A stretch of DNA of 64,000 nucleotides, taken from assembly GCA_030704615.1 (NCBI GenBank), contig CM060732.1, positions 46,235,053-46,299,052 on the forward strand, in the 5' to 3' direction. The notes under the pieces are model-generated. The model was not told the origin of the DNA and did no database searches. It saw nothing but the letters and a program-made list of their open reading frames with translations. Below, piece after piece: positions 22,270 to 35,500 of the stretch (positions are counted from its first letter, which is position 1; each line of letters begins with the position of its first letter). The position numbers and the translations under genes are program-made. Source of the stretch: Takakia lepidozioides. Taxonomy: Eukaryota > Streptophyta > Takakiopsida > Takakiales > Takakiaceae.

Positions 22270-23495
22270 CCCTGAAGTGTCAAACCGACCTGTTTTGGGT
22301 TGGTTAGGTTTCTTTAACCAGCCATAACTTCCTGTGGTTAAGGCTGATTGGCCTTTTTTTTTGGCTCAATCCACAGATAATCGGGTCCCCCTTCATATGG
22401 CATTGGCCAATTGGTCAATGCCTGAAGGGGTATGGGTCTGGACCAATTGGAGGGGGGCACACTCAGTTTTTTGAGGCCAATTTGGCCCCCTAACCTGCCC
22501 AAGTTGCTGACATGGCAACTGTGGTCAGGTTAGGGTGACTGAAAGATACCCCATAAAGGTTAGGGCGGCACGCTCCCCCAAACCCCTTGATTGCCCGGCA
22601 TGGGCATGGCACCCGGCGCAGGTCTGGGCATTCCCAGGCCTGGGCCCTAGCCTGAATCCACGGCGATGGCAGCTCCGGTTAACGCCATGCAGGGCGGGCT
22701 GGAGGGAGTGCAGCCGCGATGGCCGCAAAGCTCGGGGGTCGAGAAAAACGCCACGAGGGGTGGGCCAAACCTAGGGCGGGGGTTTGAGAGGGTTGAGGGT
22801 GGAGTGGCCCCCCATGAAAGCAGGGCTGGGTAGCCAAAGGAGCTCCCAAACCCCGCGCCCTTCTGGGCTACGGCTCCAAATATCCTAGGCCTGCAGGCTA
22901 TACCAAAGATGTGCCATTTGAAGTCTTGGGCAGGGAACCTAAGGATGCGGTGCATTGGCTGATTGGCCTCAAAGTTTTTCGGGGACTTCATATGGAAGCC
23001 CATGACATTTCAACCGGAGGGATTAGGGATTGACCGGCTGAATTTTTTGTATAATTTTAGGAAGAGAGATTTTGGCCTGCCCAAAGAAAATGGAATATTT
23101 TGACCCCCCAATTTGTCACTACAAAGGAGCCCACTTGAGAACATTTCAGAAAAAACTGAAATTTTATGAGGATGTGTGTTATCAGGTATGGAACAACATT
23201 CTTGAGACTCTCAAACAGAAAAAATTAAAAATGCCCAAATACGAGCAAAAAACTGCTTTTTTTGGCACCTAGTTCTTTTGGAGATTTGTTTTTGTCCCCA
23301 CTCTACACTTCATAATCTTCAGATCTGGCAGTTGGATTTTGGTGAAACTTTTTGTGGTAGGAGGTGGGGTAGGTGGGAAGTAATTCCAATGGTCAGTTTT
23401 ACAGGGACATGGAGATTCTATAGATATATTTTTTTTTGTGGGCCAGGGTCATGTTTTTCCACGAGAGGGTGAAAATGAGTTTTGACACTTAAGGG
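22270..23495. mobile_element. Non-autonomous TIR element with TTAA target duplication (piggyBac- or Sola3-type), copy A
   Basis: The left end reads CCCTGAAGTGTCAAA (22270) and the complement of the right end reads CCCTTAAGTGTCAAA (23495), with 14 of 15 identical. Each end abuts TTAA (22266-22269 and 23496-23499). A TTAA duplication with ends starting CCC is the hallmark of piggyBac; Sola3 elements also target TTAA. The 1226-bp interior has no recognisable transposase, only frames under 120 codons in a G/C-rich part (22520-22860). I infer a non-autonomous element. Confidence 0.7.
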
Positions 23496-23499
23496 TTAA

Positions 23500-24508
23500 C
23501 TTTTTCAGAGAACAACCGGAGTTGATTAATCAATTTTAAGGTGCGCGACCAATTTTCGACCAATTTTCCAGCCACCACATAGCGGAATACCCTCCATGAC
23601 AGTGACCACAATAGTGCAAATCAAGAAAATTGGAAATCAACAAATGTATTTTCATTCATGCAAATTCATTTTAGGACATTTTGTTTGACAATGATATGAG
23701 TCCGATAATGATGCGCCAAGACCTGCGCCAAGAGGTTTCTTGATGCTGTAGATAGTTTGGGTAGGGCGAGGCAAATACTAGTTCTCATTTGGTACCAGAG
23801 TGAGTGAACATACAAGTGAAACAAGTAGCTTCCAAAGAGTTCAGAAAGCAACATGCACGAAGTAGGAGCAGGAGCTTCAAGGTTACTGCTGACTACATTT
23901 GCTGTGAATTTCAAAACCTCTGCACTTCTTTCTGTATATTTGACAATAATCTTGCAACTCAAGTTGAGCCCTACAACACTGAAATATAAACGCTACAATA
24001 TTTGTGCCATATCATGAATATGCTTCAGTCAGTAGTAGGGGTTCCCACACAGCTTTTGGTTTAAGAAAACCTAAAAAAGTGTTGCCATATCACAGCTAAA
24101 ATTTATGAGTCAGCCACAGGTACCCTGGGGAAGTGCCCTTCACCCCTTCGCTTGTTCTTTGACTGCGGTATGGTACAATAGAAGAAAAGTATCAATAAAC
24201 AAACTCAACACAAACCAAAATCAGCACCAATACATGATACAGCCAGAGCTACGATCTTGACCCATTCTTGACTGGAGTACTCCTGTAGCCAAACTACCCA
24301 ATTCTTGAACCTATAAAACCGTGACGGTATGGAGACTGCCCCCCCATGTACCGTAAGCATCGAACTACACTTTTAAGGATACAAGAGTAATAGGAACACA
24401 TAAAGCAACAGGGAGGAACACATCTCTCCACACCTTGTGTGCAGGACCTGTTGTGAAGGCTAATGTGTGGGCATTGAATGGTCAAAAAGCCCAACCGGCT
24501 CTCTCTTG
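23500..24508. other. Intergenic; 3' flank of the RHON1-like gene
   Basis: Contains the likely 3' UTR of the minus-strand RHON1-like gene near 24500-24300. The remainder shows no supported feature. Confidence 0.35.
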
Positions 24509-27465
24509 CTATCTTTCTGGAGCTCTCAACAGATCCAAAAGCTCCCCTTTCTTGAGCTTTGAGTAGCCCTTAAGGCCCCTTGCCTTGGCAAGACTCTTCA
24601 ACTCTGTCAGTTTGTAGCTAGAAAGGTCCCCACTAATGTTTCCATTTTCCACAATTATCTCTGCCTCAGTATGCTGTACACTCACTTTCATTTTTACATC
24701 TTTACTTGCTTGATGATTCCCTGTTGAATTGTGGACCTCCTCCCTCTCTACCTCGAGAAATTCCAGGCCTGTCCCAACAATTTCCTGCAATGCTGGTGAC
24801 AAGGGTGAATCTCGGACAGGATCTGGTCTATACTTGACAGAAACAGCTGAGGTGCCTTTTTCTGCAGGAGACTCCAGTGGAACTACTGCTGGAAATGCTT
24901 TCGAGGATGTGTCAGGCAAGGGGACAGGAGACTGCCCTTGTCGTGCTGGAATGGGTGATCGCTTCAAAAAAGATGAGGGCAATCGGGGTGGCAAACTGGT
25001 TTTCACTGTTTGTTGTGCAGTTTCTCTAATCCTTTTTTCAACAGCTGTCTCAGCTGGAGCAGTTTCCTTTTTTGGGCTCTGCAGGGGCTTCCCCATCTTC
25101 CGAACTGCTGAGACTGGTATGGGTGAGTGCCTTCGGAAATGTGATGGCAAGCGGTGTGGTAGGTTGACAGGTGTCAAAGAAGCCGCATCTAACCCAGCTA
25201 CGTGCTCTGCCCGTGACTGCAGTGCCTTCCTGGTGCCCCGAGGTGGTAGGCCACCTCCGAAGGAAAAAAAGATGCTCCCATCTGCACGCTCTGCAAATCC
25301 CAATTCAACACATCAGATACCAACCAAACACCTATACATCCTGCTATCATTAGAGTATTGCATCCTTATGTGCAAGACTAACACAGTAACTGTATGTGAC
25401 AATTAGGTTCCTCATTGATTTGATGAATATCTCGTGCACTTCAGAGTTAACTGCTGTTCATCATTTTGTGTTTCAAACATATACAGGTCCAACTAGAACC
25501 TTATCAAGCTTGGACTTGCTGCACTGGGCTTATATAACTTGCTGGCTCTTGTGGATTTGGGTAAGTGCAATGATTTGCCGTGGTTGAAAATCAACATCAG
25601 GAAGTCCATAGAGATCACTGCAACAGTGCCCTATGGTTGAATTGCATGTCCTACGATGACAAATGCAAATCGAATAACGACGTCCCTATGAATTGGCTCT
25701 TGCTGCCACTACATATGGTTCTAATGACCTCATTCCATACTTGTCCAAATGGTGGATACATTAGGCCTGAAGAAGGCCATTCCCCTGAGGGAGATATGAT
25801 GTAAAGAGGAAACTGCAATTCCAAACTCCCTGTGGATTGTCTGCTTTTCATCAGGATGCAGAAAACTCTAGGGTTTCGAGCAACATCTGTTCGTAAAGTT
25901 TAAATCTATACAGACTTGGCCATGTTTGACATTTTTGCTAATGACATGGAATATGCTTGAATTGGGTGGTCCCTACTCTCACAACCAACCAAAAAGCTGC
26001 ATTCTTGGCAAGAGATTCATTGAACGGAGAATGGAAGAGCGAAAGACGGGATGAGAGGAGGGCAGCGCGGGAGCCACTACCTTTGCTGAAGGCTTGCTTC
26101 AGTAGGGGGACTTACCATTGTATTTAAATTGATTCTGGCCATCCATTCCCCAGAAAGGCCTTTATGATTGCATTGATTGGATGACAATTGGAGCCCACTG
26201 GTTTTGGGACTGTCTTGGATTTATCGAAGAGAGGTGCAGTAACAATCTTTTTTGATACTTGCAAAGCGGGCTTCACGCTCAGCAGAATGCCCATTGCACC
26301 GCATCAGAAAATGTACGCTGTCCTCCCCATCCACTCTGCAAAATGAACAGGGCATGGCTGGAGGAGTCCCAGATTCTCTCTACCACGAGAACACACGAGA
26401 CATATGTAGTGGCAGCAAGAGCCATTCATAGGGACATTGTTACATATCCTCTCATTTATTGATGCTGCCACTACACACGTACGAAATATTTACTTTCCAA
26501 GTTCGTCAACCTATTTGGTCGGGGGGGAGGCTTGCATGAAGGAGGTGGGAAGAAAGATTGGAACAGATCATAAAGAAAGATTTATCAAATGTAATTTGAA
26601 TTGAAGTTTCCTCTCACTTGTTTCCTTCCTTGAGCTACAGAGGGCAATGTCATACCTTGAACAGATGTGATTTCAGCTTCCCCCTCACTCATTGCCAGAG
26701 TAGGTGGGTCTATCCTGTGGATCGGTGCATTGTGCAGTGAAGGATTGCGAGACCTTCCTCTGCACCCACCCATAAGGACGACAATGTTGGTAATCTTTGT
26801 GATACACTGATTCTATCACATAATAGTGAGAAACAAGAGTAGAAAGTAGTTGAATCTATGCCAAGCTATGTGAATATCCCAACATGAGCGACAGTAACAA
26901 TATTAATCAGGTAAGTATGTAAAAAGGCTGTATAACAAGGCTTGAACAAAGGATAATCTTAATCAACAATAATAATAAATGAGTAGGGGCAAAGCAAAAC
27001 TGGAGTTGGAACATCCAGGTCATCTGTAACACTTTACAAATCGCTGCAGTTGAATCAACCCTGGTTGGAGATTAGCCACAAATGTGGCCTTGATGCAGAC
27101 TTTTCACGGGGCCACTGGATGAGAACTTCGGTATTCTTACAGCTGTTCTCATGTACGCAAACTTAACATTGTACGAGAGAGAATTGTCACGAACACTCTA
27201 AAGGCATCTGTGTATCAGCTGTCAAAATTACTATCAAATTTCAAATACTATGAGATTGGTGTGTGTGTTCGTTCTCTTACCCTGAGATTAAGCCTTTCAA
27301 AAGCAAGCCATGGAGAGCTGTGCACGGTCGAACGCACACGCCTCCACCAAGTCCCCTAGTCTCTCTACTTCTGTGCCGGCTCGTAGTCTCTATGGACGAT
27401 AGATGTACATTTGCGTGAAGCCTCCCCATAGGCCCCTGCAGACGAGCTGCGAGTGTGGCAACCAT
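24509..27465 (-). CDS. RHON1: Plastid Rho-N (SAP-like) domain protein, RHON1/BP-73-like, three exons
   Basis: The model is exon 1 27465-27281, exon 2 26759-26656 and exon 3 25290-24509, for 356 residues. Donors are CAGG/GTAAGA and CAAG/GTATGA; acceptors are GGTGCAG and GATTTGCAG. Intron phases 2 and 1 match at both joins. The first 50 residues (MVATLAARLQ, then Arg/Ser/His-rich) look like an organellar transit peptide. The middle is low-complexity, Pro/Ser/Lys-rich. The last 37 residues (LSSYKLTELKSLAKARG then GYSKLKKGELLDLL) are a Rho-N domain, known for binding nucleic acid in the plastid proteins RHON1 (rbcL transcription termination and RNA processing) and rice BP-73. Family members are about 375-400 residues, close to this model. 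The role in chloroplast RNA is inferred from the domain. An additional small exon in the 1.4-kb second intron cannot be excluded. Confidence 0.8.
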
Positions 27466-28046
27466 AGCTGAAACGCTTCCCAAACAGACTTAGTCCCTTC
27501 GACTTGCAGCAGAGGGGGAGCAGGTGATGTAGACAGCGTGCCCAGTAACTGAGGATGGGAGCATTACCGAAGCACACTTGCAAAAAAAGATCTCTGAGCA
27601 ATACCCCAAATGACTCCGCAATAAAGCCCGCGCGAGAGACAGAGAGACACTCAGAAACAGCTAGTGGATGCAAAACCCCGCCCAACCCATAATTTCAGAC
27701 TGCAACCCAGCAGCAACCCATGCTCTGCTCGAGACAAGAAGCAAGATAGTGCAAGACCCCAACTTGACTTTTACAATGAAATTCTCGAGTAACGCAAAAG
27801 GGTGGCACAAAATTTGGATATAATGCTCGTGACGATTTGGATGGTGGTATTGACATTGGGTTTATTCTTGAATCAATCTCGCAAGACAAAACCCAACTAT
27901 TTCCAATAACCTTAGACCCTAAAAATCTGCTGCTTCCATGGGGAAGCTGGCGCTCACACTTGTCTATGGCAACGATCTAAATGTGAAGCATTTGCAGACT
28001 GGTTTCGAAGGGAACGATCCGCTCCCTGCCTGACATTGGAGGCTGG
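27466..28046. other. Shared upstream region between divergent RHON1-like and PPR genes
   Basis: The RHON1-like gene (minus) and the first PPR gene (plus) are arranged head to head, with about 580 bp between their start codons. Both 5' UTRs and promoters must fit here. I see no convincing TATA box. Confidence 0.4.
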
Positions 28047-30975
28047 ATGATGATGCTCCAGAGACGATTGAGGAGGTGCTACGGTCGTCTCTGGAGGAGG
28101 GTCGAAGCTCGCGGGTGGGATGCTCCCCCACACAGGTACAGGGATGATGGCAACATGCTCCGACACTGTCCGGAGCTCACAAGGAGACGGGATTTCCAGA
28201 GCCCGCGCTCCTTGCAGACGGTGGTTGTGGCACCTTACCGGCCTTCAGGGAGACAGACTGGAGGCATTGGCATGAGGCGATCTGGTGGTGGTTCTCATAT
28301 TGATTTGCACCATGGAGCTCCAGACCGACCTTACAACGGGTATTGTTCTTCGGATGAGGTTTGGAATTCACAGAGATAGAATCGCTTCAGTTTATTGTAG
28401 GAGTTCGTGGGCCGCATTAGTTTTCTAACCCCCACATAGCACAGTGCGTATCCTTGTGAGCATCTGGGAGCGTTGGGATAAACTCTGCATATAAAATAAA
28501 TAATTTGCAACCGAAGGTCATCAGTTACGCAAGATGGCAAGAATGAATCATGCACAGTTTTTTGTTTGACAACAGGCTGGTGGCAGGGGTAGCGCCTCCA
28601 CTATCACCACTGCTATTGAGAGAGGGGCAGGAGAGGGATTCAACAAAAAGAATTGTGACACTCTGGGGCATGTGAGGTTATTATGTAAGGAGGGGCGACT
28701 GAAAGAAGCTCTGCACGTTTTGAACCAACCAGGCATTCGGTTGGACTCCAATACTTATGTTTGTCTCCTGAGGGGATGTACCAAAGCCAAATCCCTGGTA
28801 GAGGGAAAGCAGGTGCATTCCCACATTACTCAAAGTGAATTCAAGCAAAAATTTGTTGTAGTTAATACCCTTGTCAACATGTATGCCAAGTGTGGGAGCA
28901 TGGAGGATGCACGACAAGTTTTTGAAGAAATGCCTGAACGAGATATTTCCACATGGACTACAATTATGGGAGGATATGCCAAGCATGGGCAAGCGCAGGA
29001 GGCTTTCAAAATCTATGAGCAAATGCGGCTGGAAGGGGTGACACCAGATAGGGTCATGTTCATCTGTGTGCTCAATGTGTGCGCCAGCCTTAGAGCCCTT
29101 GAAAAGGGCAAGCAGGTCCATGCTCACATCATCGAAGTTGGAATTGTGCCACATGTTAATCTGGAGAATAGCCTCATTGACATGTATGCCAAATGCGGCA
29201 GCATAAAGGATGCTCGCAAAGTGTTTGACAATATAGCCAAACGAGATGTGGTTTCATGGACTGCAATGATCACAGGATATGCTCACCATGGGCATGGCGA
29301 AGAAGCTCTGACATTCTATGAGCAAATGCAGCAGGAAGGGGTGATGCCCGATACGGTCACGCACACTAGCATTCTCAATGTCTGTGTCAAATGCCGGAGC
29401 GTGAAGGATGCACGACAAGTGTTTGACAAAATGGCCAAACGAGATATGGTCTCATGGAATGCAATGATTGCAGGATATGCGCAGCATGGGCATGGTGATG
29501 AGGCTTTCAAAATCTATGAGCAAATGCAATGTGACGGTGTGAAACCCGACAGGGTCACTTTCACTTGCATTCTCAATGCATGTGCCAGCCTAGAAGCCCT
29601 GGAAAAGACCAAGAAGGTCCATGCAGACATCATCAAAGCTGGAATTAAGTCAGACATAATTTTGCAGAATACCCTAGTTGACACATATGCCAAATGTGGG
29701 AGCATAGAGGATGCATGCCAAGTATTTGAAAAAATGGCTAGACGGGATGTGGTTTCATGGAATGCAATGATCACTGGATATGCTCAGGTTGGGGATGGTC
29801 ATGAGGCTCTCAAAATCTACAAGCGGATGCATCAGGAGGATGTAATGCCTGACAGTGTCACGTTCATTTGTGCCCTCAATGCATGTGCCAGTCTAGGGTT
29901 TCTTGAAAAGGGCAAACAGGTCCACGCAGACATCATCAAAACTGGAATTGTGTCATGCACCAGTTTGGAGAACACCCTTGTTGACATGTACGCCAAATGT
30001 GGGAGCTTGAGTGATGCACGTGAAGTGTTTGACAAAATGTCTGATCGGGATGTGGTCTCATGGAACGCGATGATTGCAGGATATGCTCAGCATGGGTGTG
30101 GTAGGGAGGCCCTCCAACTATTTCAACAAATGCGACAGAAATGCTTGAACCCAGATGGAATCACCCTTACTTCGGTTATCTCTGCATGCAGCCATGTGGG
30201 CCTAGTGGATGAAGGCTGTCACTTCTTTAATTCAATGTGTCGAGATTATGGCCTTACACCTACAGTGGAGCATTTTGGCAGCATGGTGGACCTTCTGGGC
30301 CGTGCAGGGCGATTGAATGAGGCAGAGAAGTTCATTAACAAAATGCCAATCGAACCAGGTGCCTCGGTGTTGGGGGCCTTGCTTGGTGCCTGTAGGGTTC
30401 ATGGGGATGTAGAGGTGGCAGAACGTACTGCAAAATGCTCTCTCGAGTTGGATCCACAGCAACCTGCATCATATGTGGTGCTATCAAACATCTATGCTGC
30501 AGCTGGCAGGTGGGACGATAAAGCAAAGTTGAGACAATTGATGGAGGACAGAGGTGTGAGAAAGGAGCCAGGTCACAGCTGCATTGAGGTTAATAACCAA
30601 GTGCATACATTTGTTGTAGAAGACAAATTACATCCACTAATTGCGGAAATCCATGCTGAGCTGAAGACGTTGTCTGGGAAAATGAAGGATGCTGGGTATG
30701 TGCCTGACATGCGCTTTGCATTGCATGATGTGGAGGAGGAGCAAAAGGAGTATTCTCTTTGTCACCACAGTGAGCGGCTGGCGATTGCTTTTGGGCTCAT
30801 CAGCACACCCCTTGGGACTCCTATCCGCATCATCAAGAACCTTCGGGTGTGTGGCGACTGTCACACCGCCACCAAGTTTATCTCGAAGATTGTTGGGCGA
30901 GCAGTTGTTGTACGGGATTCCAGCCGCTTCCACCACTTCCAAGATGGGGTTTGTTCTTGTGGGGATTATTGGTGA
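28047..30975 (+). CDS. PLS-class PPR protein with DYW cytidine-deaminase domain (organellar RNA editing factor)
   Basis: The model is exon 1 28047-28358 (Arg-rich start [18 protein letters not shown], a presequence-like N-terminus) and exon 2 28576-30975. They join in phase 0 through GAG/GTTTGG and TTGACAACAG, giving 903 residues. Exon 2 alone has no early in-frame ATG, which is why I add exon 1. The body is a run of P/L/S repeats ([23 protein letters not shown] motifs). An E/PG-box region follows (EPGHSCIEV), then a DYW domain with HSE (H835, E837) and CGDC (C863, C866) zinc and catalytic residues and a terminal GDYW. These proteins bind specific organellar transcripts and convert C to U. 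One repeat is shortened (see findings). Exon 1 is less certain than exon 2. Confidence 0.85.
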
Positions 30976-32379
30976 AAGAGGCAAACATGCAGGAAGAGTT
31001 TCTGTCGCTTCAATCCTAAAGGACAAGTTCACCTTGCATTCAAACATACCTGTTGGAGTACAATCCAAAATACGTGGCTATGTTCTAAGGCAAATGCCAT
31101 CCAGAGGGTACAATGTCCCATGGATTAGCTTGTGCCCACCTTGTGCTTTGATTGAAGCATGCAAAATTGCAGTGTTCACTTTCTTGAACAACTTCCGAGC
31201 AATTTTGGTTGCAGATCGCAGGTCAAAAGTGAAAACCAAAATGGTGTCAAGGAGACACATGGGTTGGCTGTAATGGGGGTCACTTCAAAAGTTGCCCCAG
31301 GTGGCGGTCCAACATTGGGAGCTGTGTCTGTTGCTTGTTTGGACCGTCAGCAAGGGCCACAGTAGTTAAGGAGCATCTCTCATTACAAGCAAAGTTTTCA
31401 AACAAGTCTTGACGAGAATGCAGCAGCAGGTACATATTTGCAAGTTGCTCTTTGCAACAGTGCTGTTCCCTTCACCTGTGAAATGTGCAGTAGAAGTTCG
31501 GGAGAGTCTTGTTTTGTGCATGGTCCGGCAATAGTGCTGCAACTGGAGAAGTCGTTGCAGATATCTGCTTTTTTGCCATCCAGTGAACTCTCCAGGTACT
31601 TGACAAGCGTTGCTCTGATATTGAGGTAAAGGTACTGGTTTAATTACTAAAGAGCTGTTCAGACATTGGAGCTTGCCTGGTAGGTGTAGGTATCTTGGTA
31701 GAACATGCTGCTCCATCTTCCAATCAGGCACAGAGTGACCGTCGTGCCGCACTTGAGTAGGGGTAGCGCTCCAGAAAGAGAAACAGAGACAGCGTAGTTA
31801 AATGTATTGAAGCCTTAAAAGAGCCAACAGCAACTTGCGGAAGTTATTGCAAAGTACAATAACATTGTTCTTGCATGCAGGCCAGGTGATGACCGAATAA
31901 TGGCTGGATGTTCTTTTCCTAACCTTCACATTGCTGGGACAACAAGATTATGAGGTGAGGTTACCTTCATTAAACTTGCCAAAGACTTCATGAAGAAAGG
32001 CTTGAAAGTGTGTAGCTTAGTGAATAAATTCAAATGTTTCTGTTAATTTTTCACACTGAAAAAAAGTGTTCGCATCTCGATTAAAGAATGTCCAGTTGAG
32101 GGGAAGAATGACAATGTTGGTCTCCTTGTGAAATAGCAACAGAAGCATTTTTCATTTTTCCATTAAGCTACATAACTAAAACCACGAAGACCTACCTTAC
32201 TATCACATGCTTTTCTTTCAATGAATCAAGTAGATCTCCCAGGAGAGCAAACATAGACATCAGAATCAGCAACTTTCGACAGAAGTGAAGGACAATGGAA
32301 CTTTTTCTTATGGACAAGTTGCTTTCAGTGCTGAAGAACCCATTTAGACTGCCAAGGGAAACAGGAGCCAACTGGTTAT
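30976..32379. other. 3' flank of the PPR gene
   Basis: Probably includes the PPR 3' UTR. Short frames on both strands lack family features. No other supported feature. Confidence 0.3.
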
Positions 32380-32596
32380 TTTTTATTAAATTTTTAAAAG
32401 GGGAGCCTGGGAGTGACAACCCACAGTTCAGGCCCTTAACAAGAGGAGGGGAGTTCATCAGCCATGAGACATACAGGAGACTGTACCCAGACCCGACGGC
32501 CGCGAAACCGCTACCACACCCAACAGTAGCAGGATTTGTACCCCTAATCACCTGGGTGGCACACCGTGCACTATCTAATTGAGGTGGTCTGACTTT
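32380..32596 (-). mobile_element. tRNA-derived SINE copy
   Basis: Read on the minus strand this carries the full family order. A head near 32590-32560 has GATAGTGCACGGTGTGCCACC, aligned with GGTTAAGTGCACTGAGTGCC in the intact copy. Next come the B-box-like GGGTACAAATCC, TGCTACTGTTGGGTGTGG, the CCCCTCCTCTTGTTAAGGGCC segment, and the CTCCCAGGC tail ending in an A-rich tract. I could not define the target duplication. Confidence 0.75.
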
Positions 32597-35500
32597 AGTG
32601 TGAATTTTTGCTGGCTAGACTGGAAGACCAAATTGCATCATGAATATGTTCCAATCTCTTCGGCGTAAATTCCATCAACTCAGGGCGACTCGATCCACTT
32701 AAAGGATGTGTGGTTTTAGGCATTTTGTTGTATTCCACTCGGGTCCAAACACCTATCCAAATGCATGTCCAAGGAGTTTCGTCATGAGTTTAGGAATTTG
32801 GACAAGTTGAGAGGGCTTGTGAGGGCAAAGGGCTCATATGTTTGGGTGATACTTTGCTAGTCAGCCTGCTTTAACAATTGCCAGGAGGGAAATCAAACTC
32901 AGGTCAAAATTTCATTTTTTAACAACTCAGGATGTGACTCAGGTCTGAATTTACGGATAACTCCAATACCACATTGTCTCTGAAAGAGGAATGACTCTCT
33001 TGAAGGCAAGGCCCACTTTGGGTCGTTCATGAATTACATGCCCACTTTTCCTATCACACTGAAGCCCAGGATTTAAGCAACCTCCTTTGAACTGGAGAAT
33101 TAGAGAGGCTCGGTTCACAAAGGACAACAAACAATAGCCTGTGGAAAAAGCTTGCAGTGTAGAAAGATTCATATGCAACCAAGTTGAAGCATTTATGAGC
33201 GTCCAGACTGCACAATAAACACTTCTCCGAACGCACAAAAAGCACCCCGCATGCATCCGTGTCGATGGTGCCGAGAAATGATTTTCTGTGCCGGGAATTA
33301 GCGGCACCCGACGCAGTGCGTGTTCCCGGCGACTGTCGGCCAGATCGGTTGCCGCCGTAATGGCGGGGCATCTTTACTGACCAAGTCAGACTTCTGACGG
33401 CCATGCTGGGCTTTTATGGAGCGCCGTCGCTCGTTTCGGGGCAAACATTATGGGATAATTCCAAGAAGCACGGAAACTGTCGGAACACATATTGTACCTA
33501 CACAAGGGTCCTTTAACAAAAATTTAATTTAATTACCGTCACTGCGCAGTGCGTACCCAAAAAGCATCTAATTAATGAAAGTTGATTCTTCATTCGTTTG
33601 GGGCCCACAGCGCACGTGGATCTTCATCCGTTCATTTCAACTTTGAAGTTTGAACTGCAATCGAAAATCCGAAAATCAAAGCGGCCAATGGAAGGGCTCC
33701 CATAGCTTCTGGCTTTAAGACGGTAACGGTAACGGTAATCCGTTACTGCTGCCTGCTTCTTTCTTCTTTCGTTCTCTCTCCCCCTTTGTATACTTAGAAT
33801 GGGAAGCAGCACCACAGCCTCACATCAGACTTCACAGCGGTGGATCCCTCTAGTTTCCTTGTTTCCTACTCGATTTCCCTTTCCTCAAGTAGGTCATGTC
33901 GGGTTCCTCAAAAAAATTCTGCTGTACTATCAAACTTATCACCAGCCCATCTCCTTTCCACTGTATCCTTTTTTCACTCCCTTCCGTATATGATATGCAT
34001 CTGCTCTTTCCGCGCTATGTTGGGAAGATGATGGACATGGATATTTTTCTCAGAATACTCTTAGTTTAGGGCAGACGTACAGGGACAGTGTCAGAGGGTG
34101 TCAGTGAGGGGAAAAACAGATCCTCTAATGTGTGGCTTGAGAAGAATGGGAATATATTATGCAGTGAGTAGCACGTGGGGAAGAGGTTTCGGTTGCTGGG
34201 CCGGGAACCAAGTCTTTTGAGTGATGAGGATTTTTCGGTGTACATTTATCATCAGGAAGGAGACTGGTCACTGCAAGGCAATGTCCTTCCCATTTCCCAT
34301 TTCTCGCTTGCAACTTCAGGAGGTCGCTTCCCAGTCTAGACTTAAGTTGGAAGACTTTCTGTACCTTAGACCTTCTTACTCGAGCTGAAGCAAAACCTGC
34401 ACCTTTCTGATCTACCTACCCGGATTCCAACTCCCGAAGCTTCTCTTTGGATCCATCAGACATCCCTACCTCTGGGCAGTCCAGTTTGTGCCTAAGTTCC
34501 TGTGCATAATCAGGTGGCCCTGGGCTCCACTGTCAGTAAGAGCTCTGGACAACAGGCCCCTCTATGGACTGTCCCTGTATGCTCCACACGTAAATATTTG
34601 GACTTTAAATATACAGTTTAGCCTCTATCTTTTCTCTTCAAGGTAATCATCTGGGGTAATTACGTAATTGCTTGTCTCCCTTACTTCCCTTCACCCCTCC
34701 AGGCATCTCTTCGTCTGGCACCTCTTCTCTCTAGTTATAGTTGTAGTTTGTACACTGGTAGCCTAATCCACGAGCCAGCTTTTATCCGCCTCTCTTTCAG
34801 TCTGTCTACAGTTCCCCACTTCTCTTCCACACATCTCTCAACACTTACACAACACTAGCCGGTGGTACTTTCTCTTCCTAGTTAGACGTACTCTTTCATT
34901 AAAAGGTGGAAAGAAAGCCAAAGCCCACTTGGCCGGCACGCCACCGGTTCCTGCAGCACAGTGAGGCGCAAAACCCAAGACTATAATGACCGTCTCCCTG
35001 GACTCCCTGTGCCGGCTCCTGTCTAGTCCAGCCAGCAAAGAACTGTCCCCGCGGGCCAAAAGCCGAGGCTAGGTGTAATGTTCGCTAATGCCGACCATGA
35101 GCACCTGGAAACAAAGAAATGACACCCAGCTGGAAAGCCTCGGCACATCTTCCCATGAGCGTTCCTACTTGAAAGTGCCATTTAAGTAAAGTAGTGCCAT
35201 AAGTTGCTGATCGTTGATATTAGAGAAGAGAAAGAAATAGGCTGGACATAGTCAACCCATGTAGGATCGTCAGGTTAGGTAGTAGGATTTCGAAACACCA
35301 AGCTGATCTGTACATTGTCCGATTCAATAGATCAAACGGTTGTGACCATATAGATCGTAGAAATGAACAGATTCTTCGTAGGCATTTTTCATGAGGTAAG
35401 TGTCCTCCTAAGATAGCGTAAAGTAATATACTGCACAGATGTACATACCAAACTATACTGATTAATAATGAAATTCCAGTATTCAGAACTCTACTCATTA

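Noticed and set aside
25651-25851. Possible extra exon of the RHON1-like gene
   Set aside because: The frame is open, but including it is not needed for phase and no equivalent part is known in the family.
28681-31068. Minus-strand frames across the first PPR gene
   Set aside because: They repeat with the PPR period and are complements of conserved repeat codons.
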